DNA from: Daedaleopsis sinensis
Taxonomy: Eukaryota; Basidiomycota; Agaricomycetes; Polyporales; Polyporaceae
Assembly: GCA_033807695.1 (NCBI GenBank)
Contig: CM066303.1
Span: forward strand, 372,001-436,000
Reading direction: 5' to 3'
DNA: 64,000 nucleotides
How positions within the stretch are numbered: the stretch's first letter is position 1; the number at the start of each line of letters is the position of its first letter. This document shows, in pieces, positions 1 through 12,236 of the stretch. The notes under the pieces were generated by a model that saw nothing but the letters and a program-made list of their open reading frames with translations, searched no databases and was not told the DNA's origin. A program made the translations under genes and the position numbers.

Positions 1-2923
1 GCATCACCTTTAAGATTCCGCTCACTGTCCGCTCGCGTCTTCCGCCCTCTCTCCACCTGCAGAGTGTCATGTCAAGAGAAGCCCACATTCCCGTTTGCTG
101 CCCGTCTCAAGGATGGCCGCGCCCTCACGCTCGATGTCTGGTCTGTCTTCAGGTTAGTGTATCTCGTCGCGTTTGCTGTGTCTGCTCATCACTCACGTCT
201 ACACGCTTGTCGCAGTGCTGCGAACCTCCCGAAGGACTGCATCAATCTCGGACAGGGATACATGAACTTTCCCCCGCCCTCGTGGGCGCGTGAGGCCGCC
301 GAAGAGGCGCTCCGTTCGACCGAGGGCAACCACTACTCTCCCCCGAAGGGAAGGCTCAGGCTCAGGAAGGCTTTGAAGGAGTTCTATGAGCCAAGCTTTG
401 GGAGAGAGCTGGATGCAGAGACAGAGATCGTTGTAACGAGCGGGGCTAACGAAGGTGAGCATCTTCGCCTATTCCGAACTTCGTTTTGGCGGCAAAAGCC
501 CCCTCGGCTACGACCGTGACACACGATTTCCTCATCCCCGTCGCCGGGGGCACCATGAGATATGACACGGCGTTACATGCTGTTCGCGTTCGGTTCCATT
601 GGCAAAATGTGTTGTGCGTGCCACTTCACGATACATCTTGGTCCCATGCTAGTTACATGCAGCATTCTGAATGTAACCAGCATGGACAGGCTTTCAGTGG
701 TATATTACAAGTGTCTTTGTGATGGGACACTTGGACAAAGCAAAGTCATATTTGGCCAATGATCACATTATGATCTGGATGTAACAGCTTGTTACAAGGG
801 TCAATATCCCCGGTGCGTATCACCCGTTTCACGTCCCAGTTATCGTCCCGTTCAAGCTGGACCTTCATGCGGCGATGTGTATGCGTGACTACTGATCCTG
901 CTCAATGACCCCGTCACCTTCGCATGATACCCCGTCTCATCAAAGAAATCTCCCCATCTCGCATGGTTGTGTTAGGCCTTCAGTCCCTCGGTCTATGCGA
1001 CAACGCAATAGGCGATGTTCCGCCCCAGAACTAACCTAGGAACTAGCCTTGTGACTGTACTCCTGGTCACAACGCTAGCTACCAGGCTAGTTCAGGTTCG
1101 GAATCCGAACACAGGCCAGTAACAACACGACACAAATTTAAGGCCACGGTATTAACAAGAGACTATCATGGGGTAAGTCTCCTTCAGGACCGGAACGCGC
1201 CTGGTAGCTCGGAGTCCAGTTCCAATGCTATCAACAAGGCTAGTTCCGAGGTAGAACATTGCCTTTCACTGGGCATATACCCCCCTTCCCATACGCCGGG
1301 GGTTTCGACCAATATCGCGTCGACTATGAGTTGGAATGACGTCATCCACGGCAAAGTCGTTCCTGCGCAGTCTTTCTCTGCTCAGAAGTTGATGCGCTGC
1401 TGCAGTCCCTGTAAATCTGCTCAATGTGCCGAACTTGAAGCACAACGAGGTATTGAACTAAAGCTATTCCATTGCTCAGGCCAATATGCTGCATTCACCG
1501 CATTCATCGAGCCCGGCGACGAAGTAATCATCCTCGAACCGTTCTTCGACCAGTACCTTGCCTCTATCGCCTTCCAGGGCGGCAAGTGCGTCTACGTCCC
1601 ACTGCATCCGAGCGCGGAACCCGCACCTGGAGTCAAGATCGGCAAGAAGCAGTGGACGGTCGACTTCGACGAGCTCGAGTACGTCATTGTCGTCTTCCAT
1701 GATCCGCTCGTGCGGCGTTCTAGCTGACTTCCGTCGCACACGCACAGGCGGGCGATGTCTCCTCGCACGAAGATGATCGTCCTCAACTCGCCGCACAACC
1801 CCGTCGGGAAGGTGTTCACGCGCGCCGAGCTCGAGAGAATCGCGCAGATCGCCGAAAAGCACAACCTCATCGTGATGTCGGACGAGGTCGTGCGTATGCG
1901 TGTCCCTGCAACCCTCGACTAATCTCTGACGACAACGCACAGTACGAGAGCCTCGTGTTCGACGGGCTCGAACACATCCGCTTCGCGACGCTCCCCCGCA
2001 TGTGGGACCGCACGATCACAGTCGGCTCCGCAGGAAGTCCGTCGCCCTCCCCTTCTTCTCCCGTGCCGATCGCTCACGCGTGTGCTCGCACCCAGAGCTC
2101 TTCGCCGCAACCGGTTGGCGCGTCGGCTGGCTGATCGGCCCCCCCTCGCTGATCGGCCCGACGCTCGCCGCGACGACGCGCATTGTGTTCTGCTCGAACA
2201 CGCCCATGCAGGAGGCCGCGGCGGCAGGGCTGGAGCAGGCGCGCGCGCGCGGGTACTTCGAGCAGCAGTTGCGGGAGTATGAGGAGCGGCGTAGGGTGCT
2301 GCTCGGGGTATTCGAGGACCTGGGGCTGGAGTATACGTGGACGGAGGGGAGCTACTTCGTACTGCTGGTGAGTCTTTACTCAGATAGATGCAGGTGTCGG
2401 TGGAACGTCCCCCGAACGGCGTCTTCTTCTCAGTTCGCAAGAGGGGGCGGGCACGAGGGTGCGCTGGGATACTGGGCAGACAATGCCGTGGACATCTTCC
2501 CTGGGCCTGTCCGAGAATACAAGCTGATCAAGGATCCACAGAACATCTCGACAGTGAGGTGGCCGGAGGACTACCCCTTCCCCCCTGTGATAGAGGGACG
2601 CCCGCGCGACTTCAAGTAAGCTCATTCTCCCATCATTCACCACAGCGAATGCCATCTGACCTATCACGCACGCAGAGCGGCGTGGTTCATTGCGAACGAG
2701 ATCGGGGTGTCGTCCATCCCCGTGAGCGAGGTACGTTGCTGGCCGGTCACTTTGAAAATGCGTCCCCTGTCTCTGACTGGGCCCGATCGCGCGTTGACAG
2801 TTCTACTGCGAGGAGCATCTGGGAATCGGGGAGAACTACGCGCGGTTCGCGTTCTGCAAGGACATCGACACTCTGCGCCGTGCCGGCGAACGACTGCAGA
2901 AGCTGCGGCAATATCTTGCGTGA
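1..2923 (+). CDS. Kynurenine/glutamine-type aminotransferase (fold type I), 5' partial
   Basis: This is a PLP-dependent class I/II aminotransferase of the kynurenine--oxoglutarate (BNA3/KAT) type. It reads in order: DVWSVF, then CINLGQGYMNFPPP, VVTSGANEG, GDEVIILEPFFDQY, LNSPHNPVGK (the family NPxG motif), SAGK followed by LFAATGWRVGW (the lysine is the likely Schiff-base residue) and a C-terminal IGENYARFAFCKD. No ATG lies in frame in the first exon, which is preceded by a pyrimidine-rich CAG acceptor, so the true start is probably left of the window. Introns include 153-215, a very long one at 455-1479, and several of ordinary size; the phases at the first two join exactly. The stop is the TGA at 2921-2923. 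The family makes kynurenic acid or transaminates glutamine and cysteine conjugates; substrate is inferred from family. The next gene converges from the minus strand. Confidence 0.85.
1036..1250. repeat. Imperfect long hairpin (MITE-like or structured) inside an aminotransferase intron
   Basis: Bases 1036-1052 and 1234-1250 are inverted copies that match at 16 of 17 positions. A second, inner pair (AGCTACCAGGC near 1078 and its reverse complement near 1200) lies within the first. Two short hairpins (TTGTGAC...GTCACAA and GTTCGGAATCCGAAC) lie in the left arm. It may be a small non-autonomous transposon or an RNA structure. I found no clear target duplication. Confidence 0.4.
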
Positions 2924-3079
2924 CGCGTGGCACCCCCGCTTCGGGATCCAGTCGTCACTATCAACGACTCGGGTGCATTCGGACCTGTCAAGAGACAGTT
3001 GTGTTCAGCATAGTGCGCGGTTGGTGCGCTGTGCCGTCGAGTATTCGGGCTAATGTTACGCTGTACGCTGCCATAGTTA

Positions 3080-4933
3080 TTAGTATACAACACAGCAGCC
3101 TTCGACACTGAACGGCACAACGGGAGTACTCACGTGGATATAAACCCCATCCTGCGTCACGACAACGTTTCTGCAGTCAAATGCGCCGACGCCCGCCCGC
3201 TGAGACACAATCCTAGATGTCTGATACGGCTGGGTCGTCCGTAGAGCTCGCCGCCCGCCAAGTCCTCTCGATACCTCCACCTCCCCGAGTATGTCAACTT
3301 CAAAGTTTGGCTGATGTCTCGCATCTGGGACACTGCGAGCCGATGTCTGAGCCTCAGAGAACCCCGACGATGCACCGGGGTAGACGTCGGTGACCAGCAC
3401 TCCCACAGAACCCCCGCCAGGGCCCCACCGAGTGTCGTATCCCATCGCGCACCGCGAGCCGTGGTTGTCTATGCAGCGCACGTACTCTACGAACCCTCCT
3501 AGTCCGAGCACGCGGGATCCGCGCGGGCCCCAGACGTTCCACGGAACACGCACGGAGGCTAAAGTCGTCTGCGGCGAGCTTGCCTTGGAGGGGCCAGCGG
3601 AGGAAGCAGAGGCGAGCGCGAGCTGCCGATGTATCGTGCGAAGGGGGATATGTATGAGCAACGCGGTTTGTGATGGTTGTCGGGGAAAGCTACTGGCAAG
3701 CATCCCCCCAAATATCGTCAGGATCGTGCCGTCGGGATCGTGCCGGAAGTAACACATTTCGAGATCGTCTGGATGGTAGCGAGGGATGGACAGTCTGCTC
3801 GTGTATCTCTCCCCGAATCCTCGACGCCGCTCCGGGTTTACGGGAAGATCCAAGCGCAGGAGCAAGGTGTTGGCACTGCTTTCGATGGAGAACACGCGAA
3901 TGTCGTCTCGGCCAACTATGAGGATGCGAGAGGCGTCGAGGAGATGGAAGCTGTTCCAACCGCTGCACTCGTGTAGCTAGGTGAGGTTCTCCCATTCAGA
4001 AGACGTTCTTGTAACGACTGACAAGAACGGCATGACATACCCACACAATAGCTCCAGTCTTCCAGTTTGTAACTGTCACTATGGAATTGCCGTCCTGGGT
4101 GCGAACGCACCACGCGATATAATCTCCGAGAGTGTCTAAGAAGGGACCCTGGTCAAAAGGTCCTGTCCACGCGCGGACGACTGTTAGGAAGTGCTGACTG
4201 GCCAATGGATGAGGATATTGGTCGCTCGTAATGGAGAATATGTGCAAGTTGACCTCTCTATAGACGCGTCCACATGTCAGCGAGTCGTGCGCTGGCGAGG
4301 AAGATTGCTTACAAACTATTTGCAACCGGTGCTCCGAGGATTAAGAAGTCCTCGGAGATATCGACAACGAGTTTATCTGAGGCTAGCACAGAAGTGACCC
4401 CATGCCATGCGCGGACGATGAACCTCCGATCTGGAAGACCAGTAATATCGCTCCCTGGGCGGTGAAGCAGGAGATGCGGTCCTTGGTCGTCGACGACATG
4501 ATACGCCATGACGCCGTTAGAATGACCAACCAATGTTTGTTTTGATGCTTTCCTCATCGTCGACGACTGTTGGGAACGTCATTGACGTCGACCGGGACTG
4601 TTGATAGTCGCTTATGCGCTCCACGCGATCGCCGAGAGAACAAAGTCGGGCAGAACAATGAACCATCCCTGCGCGGCCAAGCTGGACTTTGTACTGAAGC
4701 GACATGTCCGTCCGAAAAAGTTGGAGCAGCTCACGACATACCTAGTAGCTCAAGTCAGACCTATACTACGCCATTCCTATGACACTGAGACCTACCTGAG
4801 CACACACCAGCATATCACCTGCCTCTAAGTAAGCGAATATCTGCACTTGGATCTCCACTGGGAGGTTCAAAATCAGCGCTTTGTGCCCGGAGCTCTTCGT
4901 AGACCCTGAAATGCGAGAAGTACGTAGGTCCAT
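3080..4933 (-). CDS. F-box domain protein (Agaricomycete type)
   Basis: The first exon begins at the ATG at 4933, the first in-frame ATG, and encodes an F-box: LNLPVEIQVQIFAYLEAGDM. Later exons on the minus strand show the pattern of this large mushroom family: LQYKVQLGRAGM with LGDRVERISDYQ, then WKTGAIV, FHLLDASRILIVGRDDIRVF, and a long last exon with FVEYVRCIDNHGSRC. F-box proteins link substrates to the SCF ubiquitin ligase through Skp1; the C-terminal half is the presumed substrate-binding part and has no recognised fold. At least five exons are present. The C-terminal end is uncertain: a GTGAG donor lies near 3133, so the last residues I list could be intronic. The gene converges with the aminotransferase about 155 bp away. 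Confidence 0.7.
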
Positions 4934-6846
4934 AGTGCCAGTGTGCTGTTCCGAGTCTGGGTCTCGCTCGAAGATGCTGATGATCCTGGTATCAAAGGGG
5001 GCGCAGTGATGATGATTAGCCACGTTTTCCTGGACCCCGAGCGGATAAGTCTGACTCAACAACCTAGCTTTCGGGCATCGAGGAGGGGCTTCAAGTTATG
5101 AAGGGACCACAGAGGCTATCGGAGATGGTCGAATACAAGAAGTGTCGTGCAGGCCAGTGGCCGCGATGCTGCGGCGCCACCAGTAGCACCGCCGCCGGGC
5201 AAGGCCGGCAGTGCGCCTACCGGGCTACTACCCAGGCTCTGACCCTACCGTTCAAAGTGTTCTTCCATCCTTAGCTAGGGTCTAGGGGTGATATATCATA
5301 AAGGCATGTGAGTAGTCGTTGAAGTTGCTCCGTACACTGATATGAAAACAGGATGCTTCTGCCACCACTGATGCGTGAATACAGCCCTCAAGCTTCAAGA
5401 CCCAAGATAGGCTATGGCAGTGAAGGAGTCTACTAATGGCTCCGTGCTGCATGCCTGGACGTAGGGTCGTGAGTTGATATCGTCAAAGCTTCTCGGAAGT
5501 AGCGGCGGCTTGAAATTAAGTAGCTGTACTGATAGTACTTGCTTAGACCTTGTAGAACTCTGATGGAAATCTAGCGAGACTGCAATCGCATGGGTGTCGA
5601 ACAGATGTCGGCGCGGCTGCGGCTGCGGCTGCGTAGCTAGGATTGTACCCACCGGCGAGTCCCTATCTCGTCTCCACCTTGTTGAGAGCCGGTATACTCA
5701 CAGGCAAACCCAGCGATGCGAATAGAATAGGCTCGGAACCAACCCGCGATGTCGTGTTTGAGGCAGCAGAAGACCTCAGAAGACCCAGCTTCCGTTTGAA
5801 TAGCTATCGACTCTACTCGTCTGAGAAAGGCGAGTTTTCAACCGTTTGATAGCGTGGTCGTAAGGAAGTATGTAATCGCGGCACTCACCGGTAACCGTTC
5901 CCCTTCAGCGCAGCCGTACGCCGGTGCTCCCATGATGGATCCTACGTGTACCATATGTCGTTCAGTAGCCGGTCATCGATCATCGCCCAAGGTTGTCAAG
6001 CTTGTCAGCGCCCAGCGTAAACTCATTCAGTGGGCTATTGATCGTAGTTTGACCTCGCATTACGACGCCGTTTCCGTCGTGAGTTTTAGCTGATAGGTAA
6101 GACACTCTCCCAAAAACTCTTACGAGATACTTATCTTCTAAACCCGAATCAATGCCGTACACCGTGATTCTCTAGATCCTCTCCAACGGACTGCGGGTAC
6201 GCAACATGACGGCACCCACAGTCGTTGTATACCGAGCGGTCAGACTCGGCATCTTTGCAGCTTGAAGTCGGCCGCCAAAACGCTGAAGAGCCAGCACATT
6301 AGTCAGAATGCGCTGACATGTGGTCAAAGGTACTCACGTTACCTCATGCTGGCCGTAGTCTCTCCTACTTCATGCAAATTGGCGATGTCTCTGCTGTTTG
6401 CTTGTAGTGAGATAGGTCAAAGTTGAAGGTTCTAGTGATACATCTGACCGGACACATGAGTGTAAAACAATGCGAAATTGAAGGACAGCATCGACGCAAC
6501 GAGATTCAAGGATGTACAACCGAAGACGAGTGGAACGAACGTGTATGGACATCTACTGGTCCTTTTTGCTAAGTGACAAATAATGTATCATATATACGTG
6601 CGTGTGCTACCCTTCGCTGACACGTCGTGCATGCCGATGCGCCGTTATCGCACAACGCCCGCGCACGACCCAGGCACTTCTCGGCGCTACCTCCCGACGG
6701 CAGGAGAGGAGCCGCCAAGGCATTGACATTGAGTCGTGTTGCTAGCGGAACAGCAAACACGCACCTGACCCCCGCGTCTCCGCGGCGGCCATCCCTCACA
6801 CCATTGCCGTATCCTCAAATCCAGTGAGATAGACAAAGGCCGAGAT
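4934..6846. other. Gene-poor stretch with scattered minus-strand coding-like pieces
   Basis: No complete gene can be supported. One minus-strand piece (6370-6552, with DAVLQFRIVLHSC) weakly resembles the LQYKVQL block of the F-box gene next door. A second open piece lies at 5980-6162. They could be remains of a decayed F-box paralogue, but no F-box motif is visible. Confidence 0.3.
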
Positions 6847-8380
6847 TCATGAGGCGTGACCGCTCTCGATGTCCACGGGCTCCTTGCGATCGTACATGTC
6901 TAGCGAGTTGCGATCGTTCTCGCGCGACACGGAAACATTAATCGCGACAGGACGCAGCGGGTAGTTGTTGCCCGAGATGTTGTGCTGGGCTGTGCCACCG
7001 TGAACACCCTGGTGCCTGTCCGAGACCTGCCCGCCGGACGACTCGTTGAGCGTGTAGCCCAAACCAACACGGATGATGATGAGAGTGAACACCACACCCT
7101 AAGACATCCCCAAAGCATGTGAGTGTCATGTCGCACAGTAATGGCTGACTGAGAAGAGAATGAAGATGGGACGTACAATGAGGGGCTGCAGCGCGTCGAG
7201 GCAGACATACTGGGCGTTCGACCCTGAAACGTAGGTCCCGAGGAGGGAGACGAGGGCCGCGGAGTAAATGGCGGCCGATTGAATGAGGGTCTCGATGACA
7301 TCCCACTGCGAGGTCGCAGCCATGCCAGCGCGGTACTTGCGGACACGGCGGTTCGCCCACATGATGCGTCCCGTAATGAGGACTATACGACGAGCGTTAG
7401 CGCATTGATAGCGAATTTCGGGATGAATGCCGAGCGTAGCTAGGACGGTAGCGACGGCGCCGGCGGCAGATGATTGCCGGAGCGAGTCGACAAACCGTGG
7501 ACAGTGGCAAAGTAGAAGCGGTGGGACATGGGTTAGAGACGAAGACGAGACTTACAGGTTGACAGCAGGTTGGTTGTAAGCGAGAGAGCGAAGAAAGAGG
7601 TGATCCACGGTTGAAGGTTAGACGTGAAGATAGCAGCTGCCGAACCGATTAGGGTGAACTGAAAGCATGCTCCGTATCCCGCAACTTATAATATAGTCAG
7701 TAAGCAGAGGTCACACTAGACACTGGACAGTTAAAAGAGCGCATACCTGCTGTAGAGAGCAATAGCATTACGGGCAGGACAATGATCCACCATGCTCTGT
7801 TCCACACAATCCAAAGACGGTACGTCTACCGGTCGTAGTTCAGTATCTTGGAGCACCCCGGCCTCGAGACTCATCAGACGTACCACGAACGAGTCACCAG
7901 CGAGCGTCATAGTGATGAAGATGACGGATTTAGCAACGTGTGTCGGATTATTGAGCCGCGAGTAGAAGTTGAGAGTGCCGTCGGGTGTCCCTGCCTCGTT
8001 CACGAAGCCCACAACTGCTCGCTGCACATCCAATACCAGGTGCTGCATCAAGTCGCGTCAGTTACAGTCGAAGGTATGAGGTTCCAGAGACGACATACCG
8101 CTACGGACAGCAGGTACATGATGCTAGATGTCGCAAAGAGCATCCTGTTGAGGAAGGACTTGCTCCGGACCTTCTCCATGTATAGCAGGATCCATATCGC
8201 AATCGCATATAAGACGCTGAACGCGCCAAAGAACAGCGACTCGAGGAACAACGCAATGAGCTACATCATATAACGATCGGGAGGACAACGACGTCAGTAT
8301 GCCAAGTAGGAAACTCCGAGAGATCAAGGAGAATTACACACCTCAGCTCTTGGAAGGGGAAACGATTCCGCGTCCGACAT
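6847..8380 (-). CDS. Polytopic (about seven-pass) membrane protein of unknown function
   Basis: The ATG at 8378-8380 opens a short first exon (MSDAESFPLPRAE). It is followed by an exon with LIALFLESLFFGAFSVLYAI and a second helix, then HVAKSVIFITMTLAGDSFV running into VYRLWIVWNRAWWIIVLPV. Further helices follow (FTLIGSAAAIFTSNLQPWI, SAAIYSAALVSLLGTYVSG, VVFTLIIIRVGLGYTL). The protein ends in a hydrophilic tail of about 55 residues that stops at 6847. The YRxWxVW motif after the third helix is common in a large family of Agaricomycete seven-helix proteins without known ligands. Acceptor and donor sites give six or seven exons. The GPCR-like layout suggests a plasma-membrane sensor, but no G-protein motif proves it. 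Confidence 0.6.
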
Positions 8381-9441
8381 GTCTGCGGCAAGCACAGGGA
8401 TAAGGCCCAGAGAGGGGAAGTATGATCTTGGCAGAGGCGATCGAGTACCTTTCAGGCTTAAGTATCCATGGTCGCCGGGTCCTCGGTTAAAAGAACAGGG
8501 CAGAGATCTGTCCCGCGAGCGTGACGTGGTCCCGACTGTCTGCGCTTACGGCAGCGTACGACGCGACACAAGCCTGTTGCTCCCTGTTGCTCCATGCGTA
8601 GTTTAGCCGATGGAACTTTACTTGATTTGATTGACGGTCGGCTCTGAACCTTCAGACGTTGGTGACATACTTACATGGCTGATGTCCCTTCCAGGTCCCT
8701 TCATTCAGCTTCCTTTGATCGTGGATACGAATTGGGACGCACCTTCTCGAAGGCTGCAGGTGTCTATACGAAAGACAAACCGCCTCTCGTATTCTCTCAC
8801 GCTGGCCGCGGTGCATGGGAGCATCCGTGGCTGCTCTTGATCGCAGAAAATTCTGGCGTGTTGTGCTGATCCTCGATACTGGACTGTGAGAAGATATTAT
8901 GAACCGTGGCCAATGTTCCCCGCGTTGTAAGTTTCGACGACCATAGCCGTCGCTTACATCGAAGTAAGTTGCCGAAAAGGCCGATGTGAGCGCACGAACG
9001 CTTCCGTAACAAACGACGGTCATTGACAAGGTGCCATAGATGCCTTCTGCAAGAGAAGGGGAGATACTATTAACCGGGAGTGACTCAGTGTTCGACAGGA
9101 CTGGACTCGTCCTCGGATACATGGGTAACCTTTGCATACAAGAAGATGCGTTAGTATGGAGAGCCTGGGGACGGCAACAGAGAGAATGCGGGCGAAGATT
9201 CACTCACGACGGTACCGGATATTTCGTGGATGCGGAAAGAACAACCGTGAGGTATCATGGACAACGAACACTACGGGGTGCTGCGATAGCTGTGCAGCCC
9301 AAACAAGCGCAGTCCATGACCTCGAGCGACCTCGGTCATCTTCACGTTGTGCATGGTACATTGATTTCGAATAACGAGAGACCGATTATGGTAAAGGTCC
9401 ACCGAAGGCCAGTTGGGATACGGACCACCGCATGGCGAATC
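8381..9441. other. No supported gene
   Basis: Only short open frames on both strands. The longest is minus-strand 8652-9203 and includes one moderately hydrophobic segment, but no family motif. Confidence 0.3.
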
Positions 9442-10020
9442 GCTAACCAAGTATTTCATCTAGCCTGTGAATGTGCCTCACAAAGTCCGACCGGCGGTAG
9501 CCTAGGACTGGGTCACGGGCCATCACCAGGTCCGACACGGTCAATCGCAGACATGACACCGCAGTGATATAAGAAGCACCATTACAGCCGCACTCACTGG
9601 TAGAGCGAACATGTGTGCTTTCTCCTGTCGTCAGCTCTGTCCGAGATGACCGCGGTCCCATTCGTCAGCTCGTAGATGAAGCTATCAGGGAGACATCGAG
9701 CAAACACGCTCACCATTGGAGGGTATCGCTTAGACAATATGCCGATGCACACTAAATTTGGACGGAAGTGGAGAGGGAGGAATTCACGGAGCGCTTACAT
9801 GTCAGGGATGCATCGGCTGTCAGGTAGGTTGGCCGCCCATTTCGGAGCCGCAGGTATTGAGGTGAAGGGTGTTCGTCTATAACAACTCCACCCCAAGTAG
9901 CTGAAACCTGCGTCATACATTAGCGCAATCGAACCGACTCGCAACGGACGCGGTGACGCGGTTAAACACTCACTGTTAAAGGCGTGGCGATAGCTCCGAA
10001 ATCTCGCATGAAGAAATCCA
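9442..10020 (-). CDS. Possible multi-exon gene fragment, unrecognised
   Basis: Two minus-strand exons are bounded by good splice signals and join in frame: 9907-9799 (acceptor GACGCAG, donor GTAAGC) and 9751-9598 (acceptor AATTTAG, donor GTGAGT). The joined reading includes PKWAANLPDSRCIPD, then CIGILSKRYPPMVSVFARCL and DSFIYELTNGTAVI. An upstream piece, GFLHARFRSYRHAF, ends at another GTGAGT donor near 9974, and a downstream piece (SDLVMARDPVLGYRRSDFV) may continue it. I recognise no family and found no start or stop I trust. It may be a decayed membrane or F-box gene. Confidence 0.25.
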
Positions 10021-12102
10021 GATGACGATTTAGGCCTCAGGGCTACTCGGTGTGGTTCCGGGTTGTGTGCGGATACGCAGACCGGCAGAACAGTAATCAC
10101 GAACTGGAAACACCGAGAAGCACTGCGATCTAGGATGCCAAGATCACGGACGTAGGACGTAGGACTATGCATAGTTGAGATCGCAGTCAGATCGTGAGAT
10201 GACTATGACTGCGCGACGCTCACTTTTTGATGCCGCAAGTCTAACTCTTCAAACCATTCCGAGACTTGCGCAAATGCACGCGAGGTGGACACGACAACAG
10301 AGTTCCTGTTTAGGATACTAGGAACGATTCAGGTTGAAATCAGTGTGTCCGAAACAGTGATACGACTAGATACTCACATGGCGGTACCGTGTACGAGTGT
10401 ACAACGGAGCCTTTAGACGTAGCTGCGATGATCTTGTGCGGTGAGTAAATCAGACATTATCGGGTGGAAGTAGTGTTGCAGCACGACAGTGACATCCGGT
10501 AGTTGGAATCTGAAGGCCGTGCCACATGGATACTAAATACTTCCGAAATTTGATCTGTACAGCTTCTTTTCGCACCATATGTCTGCGCGAGATAGCTGCC
10601 TACCCAGGCGGTCAGTGTGAGATACGTTGAGGAGGGGCTAGGGCTTACCACACTTGGCAGGATATGTGATAAGATTGAGGTGGTCGAAGTATCTACATCT
10701 ACATGTAAGTGAGGAGATCGACAGGATGTGCAAGATAGTGTGCAACACTTGCTGCACCATCGACGGAGTCAAATATTCAAATGGTACCTACGTTGATGGC
10801 CAGGTGAGCATTGGAAGATCGCAAATGGTAGATCTACGTATTGATTGATGCGGGTCAGTACAAGCTCTGGCCTCTCGTCAAGATCCCGAACCTTGGACAT
10901 AGAGAGGCATGAACTTGAAGCGTTTTCTAAAGTGGCCGACGGGTGATATGGTCACCCCCTGGGGAGATGGAGATTGGATTGTGAGCACGAGCCGTAGACC
11001 TGAAGGAGATGACTAGTACGACGAGATGGGATGGGAGTCAGCGAGATAGACAGAGACACAAGGGGACACGCCGTAGTGCGTGCGCGTGCTCAACGCGCTG
11101 TCGTACAGCGGTGTGCATCATCCGTGACTACTCTACAGCGAGGGTACTCGTTACATGATGCGGCGAAACTGCTCGCAGCTCGAGAGTCCAAAAGCGCCAC
11201 GAACGTTACGGATCTAGGCAACACATGAACACGCACCGTCGTCATATCCCCTACACGTGTACTCCTCCGCCTGCGCCCATGGCCAAGCTTTAAAATCGAC
11301 ATGACGACGCGGTCCTGCAGCGCTTCGACCACCGCGCGCTTCCCCAGTGTGCCAACCTCGATGCTCCTTTCGTACTGCTCTCCCCGCGCAGCGAGGTCGT
11401 CCGCGCCCCTGTGTAGCTTGGCGACCAGATAAGCAGCGATCCACGAGTACACCAAGTGAGTGAGATCCGTGCTTATCTCTATGCTTGGGTTATCAGAGGG
11501 GGAGAGAGAGGGAGAGCGTAGGGTCGCGTGCGAGCAGGAGCGTCACATAGCGTTACGGCATCGAAACGTCAGGCCGCTATCTCCTCCGCTGCGTCTTCTC
11601 AAGGTTGCTTTTGTGCCTTCTGTGGTCATCAAGCCTCGGGCCTGAGAGCCTGGATAACGACTGTGAAGGAAGCCGGAACCCGGTATGAGCGTGGCTTCAT
11701 GAGCACGATAGCTGTGTTTGAGAGAGAGCAAGGTCGATGTCCCGCTATTTGAAAGAGCGGGACGACATCGACGTGAGGACGACTTCGACAAAGCGCGAGC
11801 TTGCATTCCAAAATGGCGCCGTGCACGCCTTCCGCAGCGAAGCATCTCCACTCACATGAACATAAGCGATCCGAAGACCGGTCGTCCCCTTCTGGCACAT
11901 CGAGGGATGCAAATGCCTGTGGCGTCGAAACAACAACCCCATAAGCCCTATCTGGCAATGCCACGAAGCACACATACCGCCCGTCCCGTATGGACGCCCC
12001 TACGGGCTCCCAGACTCGCCCACAAAACATGCCACATTCCAAGCCCGCACCGACACGGCCGGGCTTCTGCGCTCGCACGGTCCACCGCGGCTGGTCGATA
12101 CA
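10021..12102. other. Long stretch without a supported gene
   Basis: The open frames are short or antisense-like. A minus-strand segment at 11455-11214 (MVYSWIAAYLVAKLHRGADD onwards) has a GC-rich, coding-like composition and could be an isolated exon, but I see no partner exons. Confidence 0.3.
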
Positions 12103-12108
12103 TATAAG
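12103..12108 (+). promoter_or_regulatory. TATA-like box of the amine oxidase gene
   Basis: The sequence CATATAAGC lies about 130 bp upstream of the amine oxidase ATG at 12237, a plausible core-promoter distance for a fungal gene. Confidence 0.4.
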
Positions 12109-12236
12109 CTCGGGGAGAGTGCTTGCGCTGCCCTGAAGCTCCATCGCCCAGCTCCTCTTTGAGTTTTGCGAAGAGAGCGGCGGCGCTGCACAGTACACTC
12201 TTCAGTCACAGTCGGTCAGTCAGACGTCCGCCCTCG

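Noticed and set aside
11629..12198. 189-codon minus-strand frame upstream of the amine oxidase
   Set aside because: It overlaps the TATA box and 5' region of the amine oxidase gene, and no family motif is visible.
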